A stretch of DNA of 64,000 nucleotides from Vigna angularis. Its lineage: Eukaryota > Streptophyta > Magnoliopsida > Fabales > Fabaceae. Below the pieces are notes generated by a model. The model did not search any database, had not been told where the DNA came from, and saw nothing but the letters and a program-made list of their open reading frames with translations. Below, in pieces: positions 57,210 through 64,000 of the stretch (position 1 is the first letter of the stretch; every line of letters starts with the position of its first letter). Made by a program: the position numbers and the translations under genes. The stretch covers positions 18,754,501 through 18,818,500 of the forward strand of contig NC_068979.1 of NCBI RefSeq assembly GCF_016808095.1, given 5' to 3'.

Positions 57210-58482
57210 CAAAGTAAAAGAGCAAAAGAAAAGGTTAACCTCAATGCAAGTAAAGTGGGGAATAAGTTAAAAATTGGTTTCTCACATAAAAGAAGAAAAA
57301 GAGTTGATTGTTAATGAAAATAAATGAATTGTGCACTCTCTTAACTCAAGGATTTTGTTGTCTAGAAAAACCAATTTTCTTCTTAGCCTAGTCTCAATAC
57401 AAGCCTCAAAAAGTCCTTGTGATGATAACTTGCTTGTGAGTGTGTTTGAGTTATGGTTAAATGAAAGGCAAAGTTGATTCATGTGACATTGTGAGTCCTG
57501 TACGATTTCACGCCTGGGCACCCTCCAAGGGACGCTGAGCGCCACTCCTTCGTAAGCTCGCTTGGGCGCCCTAAGTAGGGGCGCTGAGCGGTGTCAACGT
57601 TGGCCCATGATCCAATTCAGCCCTATTTAAGGATTTGCTCGACCTAGAGAGAGTATCTTTTGACAGAATTGACACAAATTCAGATTTTCTCCAACTCTCT
57701 AGAGGCAGAAGTGGATGTGGAAGCTCTCCTCTTCAATTTTTAGGGTTTATCTTTCATTCTCATTCCATTGTTCATCTAGTTTCCCCATGACAAGGGGGAA
57801 CTAAATTCAATTTGTTGTTGGGGGATGATGTAACCTTGTGAACTCTCATATGTTTGAATTGGTTTTAATTATATATGCTTCTTTCATCAATTGTTAGGGA
57901 TTTTCTCCTTTATTCTATGCTTGTTATATTTTGATTGTTCATGGCATGATTTAATGGTCTTCTTTGTTATTGGGAAATACCTAGAAACCACGATCTAGAG
58001 AATTTCTCCCAAGAGCAATATTACCTGGGGATGGAGATAGGATTGGTCGTCTTAAGCTTCTAATCGTAATGTAGAATTAATTATTAGGGATGCAAGGGAT
58101 TGTGGTCTAGTAATTAAGGATAGGCTTTCTTCGCCGAGGGATCGGATTTTAAGTACTTTAGAAAGTGATGTTAACAATTGAATGAAGAAGACGAATTTGT
58201 ATATGCATGAGAGTAAATTAGGTGAAATTTAAACCCCAACAACATACTCATCTCATAATTTCAATATCATTCATTCACCTTTGTGTTTTTCTCCAATTGA
58301 TCAAAAGTGCATTCATATTTACTTTCTTGTTTTTGCATTCAAAACCAAAAATTGTTCTTAAGTCTTAATTAGTTAAGTAATTACATGACTGTTTAGTGTC
58401 GTGAGTCTCTTGGGAAACGATACTTGGTCTTACCAATTATTATTACTTGATACGATTCGGTACACTTGCCGACATCTTAACA
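57210..58482 (+). mobile_element. 3' UTR end and 3' LTR (front missing) of a plus-strand element
   Basis: 57210-57490 continues the 3' untranslated region (CAAGCCTCAAAAAGTCCTTG as at 48122). From about 57500 it becomes LTR without the usual TGATAACAG start: GC-rich motifs (GGACGCTGAGCGCCAC, GGGGCGCTGAGCGG) at 57530-57590, a CCTATTTAAGG box at 57622, a leader, and U5 ending GACATCTTAACA at 58482. Confidence 0.65.
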
Positions 58483-58483
58483 A

Positions 58484-59782
58484 TGATGCACCACACATAC
58501 TGTCATTGTTAATCGAGACTGTACCCAAATCAAATTAATATGCAATTAAGTGCAGTATAGACTAGGAAGTGACTCCTAGGTCGTCTCTCAAGGACCAATT
58601 ATTGGTTCAATCATTAGATCAAACACTTGGTGGGGTGGTTTATGACAGTTTTGTGAACTAAAAGCTACCAAATTCAAACACTAAATTCAACACAATTCAA
58701 AGACAGTTTGGTCATTAGCTTAGTTCCAACACCTTCAATCCTCGATTAACAATCAATAAATGATGCTTTCACTCTATTCCAACATCAATCAACCAACTAA
58801 GCGAAGATCAATTGAGTTTTCCTAAATTCGAATTAAGCAAACGAATTGCACACATTTAATCAACCCTGCACCAAACAGATCCAATGCACAAAAAATTCAA
58901 AGAAATGCAAGGTAAAGTGCAGCAGATTTACGTTTAATACCCATAAATCTCAAGGAAAACGCTGCAACATCGCTAATGACCAAACCAAACCAATTAAACT
59001 TTCATTAACATGAACGAAATAGCAAAATGCAAATCAAACAATGCTGGAACGAAATGACACCCAGAAATGAAAACCCAATGCACCAAAAACGCAAACCAAT
59101 CAAGAAAATCGCAAGCCCAATGGAAAACAAAATCAAACAGAATTTAAAAGCAATGGAAACGAACTCAAAACGAATTAGAATAGCTTAAAACGAAATTATA
59201 ATGTATGGAAATGAAAGTGCAGCAAATAATTTGCAAGATAAAGGAACAAAACAAAATTGCATAATCAAAATTAGATTGCTGAAATGTATTATGCTGGAAA
59301 ACGTAAATAAAACCTAAAACCCCAAATTAGGGGAGCTCTCCCTTCTTGTCCAAAAGTGCTAGAAACGTGAAATGAGAGACTGAGGGATGTTTTTCCCCCT
59401 TTGGGTCGTAAAACCCTAGTCCTAGGTTAGCCCACAAGTTGCTCTTTTAGTATTTTGACCCAAAAATGGCCCAATGGTCCAAATTTGTCCAAAAATACAC
59501 TTAAAACGATTTATAGTAGAATTAAATCTAAAACGCCTATATGGAGAGTGGTTGTTGACATTCTTGCCCTCTTGAAGTCCCAAAATAATATTCCAAATAA
59601 TTCCCTGCAATTAATAATGTAAATAATTAGCCTCAAATAATTCAAATTAATTAAAATAAGAATTATTGGCCAAATTAAGCCCAAATATCAAAACTGAGAA
59701 AATAATGGACAATTAAGCACAATTTCCTAGTCAAATGTAGTAAAAACAGCTAAGTGAATAATGTAAAACTATTGACTCATCA
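58484..59782 (-). mobile_element. LTR-like insertion of a different family, probable solo LTR
   Basis: It begins TGATGCACC and ends GACTCATCA on the plus strand. In minus orientation the leader-like CCCAAAGGGGGAAAAACATC and the late CTAGGAGTCACTTCC block look like R and U5. No 5-bp duplication (AACAA versus GCTCT). No protein is encoded. Confidence 0.45.
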
Positions 59783-59786
59783 GCTC

Positions 59787-60829
59787 TGATAACAGTTAAA
59801 AAACTGTTATTTTTATACTTAATTTTGACCTTAAAGACAACCTTTATGACTTAGAAACTAGCTTGGAATCATGCTTTTTCTTATGTTTTGGAAATAAGAG
59901 AGTTGGATGGGTTTTATACTTGGCTTTCCTTGTTTTCGCAGGAATTAAGATGAATTAGATGAAAGAAGTTGAAGTAGTAAGGAGCTGGACTCAGGAAAGG
60001 AAGTGAAAGTGAACAAAAGAAGAGCCGCAGTCACCGCTGAGCGCCAATTTTACCGCTGAAGCTCTATTCTTCAACTTCTAGGGTTCTATCTTTCATTCTT
60101 TCATTGTTTTTCATCTAGTTTCACCATGTCTATGGTGAACTAAACCTTCATTGTTGTTGGGGAACCGATGTAATCCTTTGAAACTCTCATGTATTGAATT
60201 GGTTATATATTCTATATGCTTTATTTCATTAATTGTTAGGGTTTTTCTTCCATACTCTATGCATGCTTTGTTTAACTCATTTAATTGCATGATCATTGAT
60301 GTTATTTGTATGGACACATATAAGTAAATCTAGAACTGAAGAAATTCTCCCAAGAGCAATATTTCCTAGACATAGGGATAGGAGGATTGGTTGCCTTTAA
60401 GCTTCTGTGCGAATGTAATGCATGAATAATTGCTAGGGAGACAAGACATTGTAAACTAGTGATTAGGAGTAGGCTTTCTTCACTGAGACATCGGGTTTAA
60501 GGTAAATTAGAAAGTGGCATTAACATTAATGGAGAAAGATGAATTCTTGAATACATGAGAGTAGATAGGATGAATCGGAAACCCCAACAACATCATCATT
60601 CTATATTTTACATCAATCACTTTTGCTTCTTTCGATCCAATTGATCAACACATGCATTCATATTTATTTTTAAGTATTTGCATCTAAACCTATAAGATTT
60701 CGTTTACAAATCCAATTTAATCAACAAATCACATAACTGTTTAGGTAGTGAATCCTTTGGGAAAAGATATTTGGTCTTACCATTTTATTATTACTTTATA
60801 CGATTCAGTACACTTGCCGAGGGTTAACA
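59787..60829 (+). repeat. 5' LTR of the last Athila-like element, internally deleted
   Basis: It starts TGATAACAGTTAAAAAACTG and ends GAGGGTTAACA. About 280 bp including the TATA region are missing between the GC-rich motifs (GTCACCGCTGAGCGCC, about 60031) and the leader (GCTCTATTCTTCAAC, about 60060). It lacks the 3' extension seen in the LTR 31346-32669. Confidence 0.8.
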
Positions 60830-60835
60830 AGTTTT

Positions 60836-60853
60836 TGGCGCCGTTGTTAGGGA
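60836..60853 (+). other. Primer-binding site (degenerate)
   Basis: TGGCGCCGTTGTTAGGGA, two changes from the clean copy at 41131-41148. Confidence 0.75.
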
Positions 60854-61039
60854 CTCGTGGTTTAACTATTCTATTTGTGTGATTATTGATTAATTTTGAC
60901 TTGATTTTTATCTTTTTATCTTTTTTGTTTATCTTTTTATCTTTCTATCTTTTTGGTTTTTATCTTTTTATCTTGTTATCTTTTTAGTTATCTTTTCTAT
61001 CTTTTTGTGCTAACAATTGTTTATAGGGTTTTGTGTTCT

Positions 61040-62250
61040 TGTGTATGCAGGATACAATTAGGACTAGGAGCAAGAAAATTTCAGAACCTCTTATTGAAGG
61101 ATTGGATGAAAGTAGAAGGAGAAGGAGGATCTGAACTTCTAGAGAATTATTTCCTTCTCCGGAAACACTTCTACAACCCTCACCAAAAAGATCTAACCAA
61201 AGCACTGAAGAGATGGCCGAAGAGAACAATGGTAGACGTACTATGGCGAATTACACCAATGTTGTTGGCCCCCATCACTTTAATAGCATTGCTAGGCCGA
61301 GGGTCAATGCTGCAAACATGGAGGTGAAATCGGCGTTGATACAATTGGTGAAGAGCAACGAATTTAATGGGCTATCACATGAAAGTCCATATGAGCATCT
61401 AACCAAATTCAACGAATTTTGCAACACTGTGAAGATCAATGGTGTGTCGGATGACGCAATAAAGCTTAGCTTGTTTCCTTTCTCATTGGGAGGCAATGCA
61501 ACGCTATGATTGAATTCTTTTCTGGAGGATAGTTTTACTGAATGGGAAGTTGTGGTTTCAAAGTTCTTAAACAAGTACTTCTCGTAGTCCAAAATCAACA
61601 AAGGGAAGCAAGAGATTTCTTCTTTTAGACAAGGCATGGAGGAGATGTTAGGTCAAGCATGGGATAGGTACAAGAGCTTGTTGAGAAAGACGCCTACTCA
61701 TGGCTTTGATGAAGCAACAATAGTCCTTCTTTTCCTTTGAGGTCTTGGTTCACAAACCAAGTTGATGCTAGATGCCTCAGCTGGAGGTAATATTAAATGC
61801 AAGACTCCAGAGGAAGCCACTGAATTGATTGACAACATGGCTACTAATGATAACGAGATGCACAATGAGAGAGGAGCTCCAATTCAACAGAAGGGAGTTC
61901 TACAATTGCAATCAAATGATGCTTTGCTTGCGCAGAACAAAATCATAACTCAATAGTTGGAGAATTTGACAAAAACACTTGCTCAGTTGCCAAAGGAGCT
62001 AAAGAACGTTGAACAGGTTCAACAACAACTTTGTGAACTATGTGGTGGTGACCATATCAATGGTTATGCGCTTTTCCAATGGAGGCCTTAGAAGATGTCA
62101 ATTTTATGGCCAATCAATTTCAATACCACCAAGGGAACTACAACCAAGGGTGGAAACCTCACCCAAGCATGGTTCAAGGTCAGAATGGACAAGCTGGACA
62201 ATTCAATAGACCACAGCAGCAACCATCAATATGGCAAAGATATTAAAAGA
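61040..62250 (+). pseudogene. Gag of the last Athila-like element, multiply broken
   Basis: The likely start of the conserved part is 61213 (MAEENNGRRTMANYTNVVGP). Conserved blocks are VNAANMEVKSALIQLVKSNE, KLSLFPFSLGGNA, SFRQGMEEMLGQAWDRYKSL and DASAGGNIKCKTPEEATELI. In-frame stops occur at about 61131, 61507, 61585, 61736 and 61953. A small deletion at about 62063 removes the last zinc-knuckle residue (CELCGGDHINGY...). The linker between knuckle and protease is much shorter than in the other two copies. Confidence 0.8.
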
Positions 62251-62258
62251 GAGACAAT

Positions 62259-63190
62259 ATGGGCGCTTTAAAAGATATCTTCAAGCAATGGGAGATTACT
62301 ATACCTTTGAATGAAGCACTGCAACAAATTTCAGCTTATGTAAAGCACATGAAGCAAGTCTCCACAAAGAAGAGATATCTAGATGACAAGGGAGATTGCA
62401 GGGTTATTGAGAAGAAGCCACTTCCTCCAAAAGTGAAAGATCCAGGAAGTTTTATTATTCCTCTCGTCATAGGGAAAGAGAATATAAGGAAAGCCCTAAT
62501 TGATTTAAGGTCAAGCATTAATTTGATGCCTTTATCTCTGTTCAAAAGGATTGGTGATCTTGAATTCAAACCAACAAAGGTTACTTTGCTAATGGCGGAT
62601 GGATCTTCAAAGAAACTCTATGGTGTGGCGGAAGATGTTGTGGTTTGCATAGACAAACTGAAATTTCTGGTAGACTTTGTGGTGATGGAGATGAAGGAGG
62701 ATGAGAAGGTCCCAATTATTCTTGGAAGACCGTTTATGAAAACGGAAAAGGTAATCATCAATGTGGATGATGGGATGATAGTGCTTCAAGATTGAGGAGA
62801 AAAAGTGATTTTTAATGTCTTCAAAGTGGAGCAGCAGATTCAAGAGAAGGAGGATAGTCATAAAGCTGCATGTAAGGATGCACCCTTGACTAGTTCTAAA
62901 GCTGCAAAGTCGGTCATCAAAGGTAAAAATTGTTTCTTGTCATAGGTTAGGGAAGAAGAAAAAGATGGAAAAGGAAGAAAGGTTCATGATGACTTGATGG
63001 AGGCACAATTCAAACTTGGCGCACCTGTAAGATTCAAGAACAAGTTGTGGGTTGTGAAAGATTTTAAAGAGAATGGAGTGATTGAGATTGAGGCTCTATA
63101 TTCAAGAAGAGTCAAAAAGGTGGATCAGAAGCAGTTGATGAGTTGGTGTGATGAAAGAAAGATGAACACCAACATTGAAGATGGAACTTG
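62259..63190 (+). pseudogene. Aspartic protease and integrase-tail-like end, last Athila-like element
   Basis: 62259-62795 is open. The protease site reads DLRSS, with the glycine replaced by arginine, so it is probably inactive. ADGSSKKLYGVAEDVVVCID and VPIILGRPFMKTEKVIINV follow. A stop at 62793 and another near 62943 separate it from VHDDLMEAQFKLGAPVRFKN, WVVKDFKENGVIEIE and QLMSWCDE, ending with TGA at 63189. As in the sister copies there is no RT, RNase H or integrase core. Confidence 0.8.
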
Positions 63191-63191
63191 A

Positions 63192-64000
63192 ACTTTATTG
63201 GGTCAAGCTAGTGACGTTAAAAGAGCATTTGTTGGGAGGCAACCCAGTGATTTAAGAACTTTTAATTTTTGGTTTGGTGATGTAATTTTGAACTTTTCGT
63301 ATTTTTGTTTTGGTTATAAGTTTGTTATAGGGTTTACATCTACTGATGGATGTTAGGTGGAAGAGTATCTACTGAAGGATACTATGTTTGTATACACTCA
63401 CTGATGGGTGTTGATAAGAAAGATTTACACTTACTAAAGGGTGCTAGAGGATTTTGGGTCAGGCTCGTGACGTTAAACAAGCGCTACCTGGGAGGCAACC
63501 CAGTTGATTGACTTTATTCTGTTGTTTGTGTTGATTTTATTCTAGTTGCATTATAGGGATTGAATGTTTGAGTGATGTGAGAAACTAAATGCATTGGGTA
63601 AGTGAGAGGCATTGGTGGTATAAGACACCTAGGGCAAGCTAGGAAGAAGGAGAGTTGGTGCTGCAAATGTCGCTCAGCGGTAATTACCGCTGAGCACTAA
63701 CGTGGCAGATTTGCTGAACTGGTTTTGTTTTAATTGGGCTCAGCGGGATTTGGCCCATTAGGTCTTTTTCATACCCTAGGGCGCGTTTTGGTAGGCACTT
63801 TCAGATCTCACTCCTCTCACACACTCTCCCAAGTGTTCTCTTCATTTTTTCCCTTCTTCCCTCTTCACAAAAACTCTCTTCCACTCACTTTTGCATAAAG
63901 TTTCCATCCAAGTTTGGGGTTTGGTGAGAGCATTGCTGTTAGGGGCTAATTTTTGCACATTCCTAGAGAATTCTTCACTCATCTAGCATCTCCACCCAAG
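63192..64000 (+). other. Intercistronic region, last Athila-like element
   Basis: GTGACGTTAAAAGAGCATTT motif at about 63212, hairpin series 63335-63445, second motif GTGACGTTAAACAAGCGCTA at about 63467, GC-rich TCAGCGGTAATTACCGCTGAG (a 9-bp inverted pair) at 63675, and a polypurine-like AAGTTTGGGGTTTGG at 63911. The window ends before the second ORF. Confidence 0.7.
63335..63445 (+). repeat. Hairpin series in intercistronic region (last copy)
   Basis: ACATC-TACTGATG-GATGT (63336-63353), AGTATC-TACTGAAG-GATACT (63364-63383), ACACT-CACTGATG-GGTGT (63394-63411) and a weaker fourth, CACT-TACTAAAG-GGTG (63428-63443). Confidence 0.75.

Larger units (their letters stand above)
59787..64000 (+). mobile_element. 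Plus-strand Athila-like element, cut by the window end
   Basis: LTR 59787-60829, primer site 60836-60853, AT-rich leader with TATCTTTTTATC runs, gag 61040-62250, protease 62259-63190, then the intercistronic region. It has the same plan as the copies at 33393-41561 and 50107-52683, but is more decayed. The second ORF would lie beyond 64000. Confidence 0.8.

Overview
The window is plant nuclear DNA: AT-rich, intron-bearing and filled with nested transposable elements. Two types of element dominate: CACTA transposons with TNP2 and Ulp1-like genes, and Athila-like Gypsy LTR elements whose primer-binding site starts TGGCGCCGTTGCCGGGGA. A legume (bean or cowpea-like) is my guess from the style of the repeats, but nothing here proves the species. 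I see no tRNA, rRNA or CRISPR locus. The only ordinary host gene I recognise is a WAT1-related (MtN21/EamA family) membrane transporter on the minus strand. It has six exons between 15500 and 27878, and exon 1 carries a 2-bp frameshift.

Layout. 1-155 is the end of one CACTA element. 1000-1625 and 13405-13745 are two halves of one old Copia pol gene (minus strand), split by a CACTA element (1629-13404). That CACTA holds a decayed TNP2 transposase and a second gene ending in a Ulp1-like protease. It is itself invaded by a small CACTA (5094-5948) and by an LTR-element mosaic (8757-13212). 13746-15339 is AT-rich filler. 15500-27878 is the WAT1-related gene. Its third intron (16166-24479) holds LTR remnants with an initiator-Met primer site and a CACTA remnant whose Ulp1 exon was split by a 1638-bp CACTA carrying a captured piece of a CLAVATA1/BAM-type receptor-kinase LRR domain. 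28558-29116 is a Mutator-type fold-back MITE with a 9-bp target duplication. 30110-31345 is a second Copia pol remnant.

31346-64000 is a nest of Athila-like elements. A plus-strand element (LTR at 31346, gag-protease pieces at 33049, 44121 and 50107) is interrupted by a minus-strand relative (33393-41561), by an insertion of the TGTAACACCC class (41562-44120) with a 97-bp tandem repeat, and by an intact 5.8-kb non-coding LTR element (44314-50106, target duplication GTTCA). Further LTR pieces, a 2153-bp solo LTR (55057-57209, target duplication CAAAG) and another gag-protease copy (59787 to the window end) follow.

The Athila-like copies share an unusual plan: gag and aspartic protease are joined directly to a short integrase-tail-like end, with no reverse transcriptase, RNase H or integrase core. 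A structured intercistronic region comes next, then (where preserved) a second ORF of the 'putative plant transposon protein' type. They must depend on enzymes supplied in trans. The most notable unexplained signal is in that intercistronic region: a run of small hairpins with a constant loop and changing but still complementary stems, flanked by two copies of a ~50-bp motif, seen in three copies.
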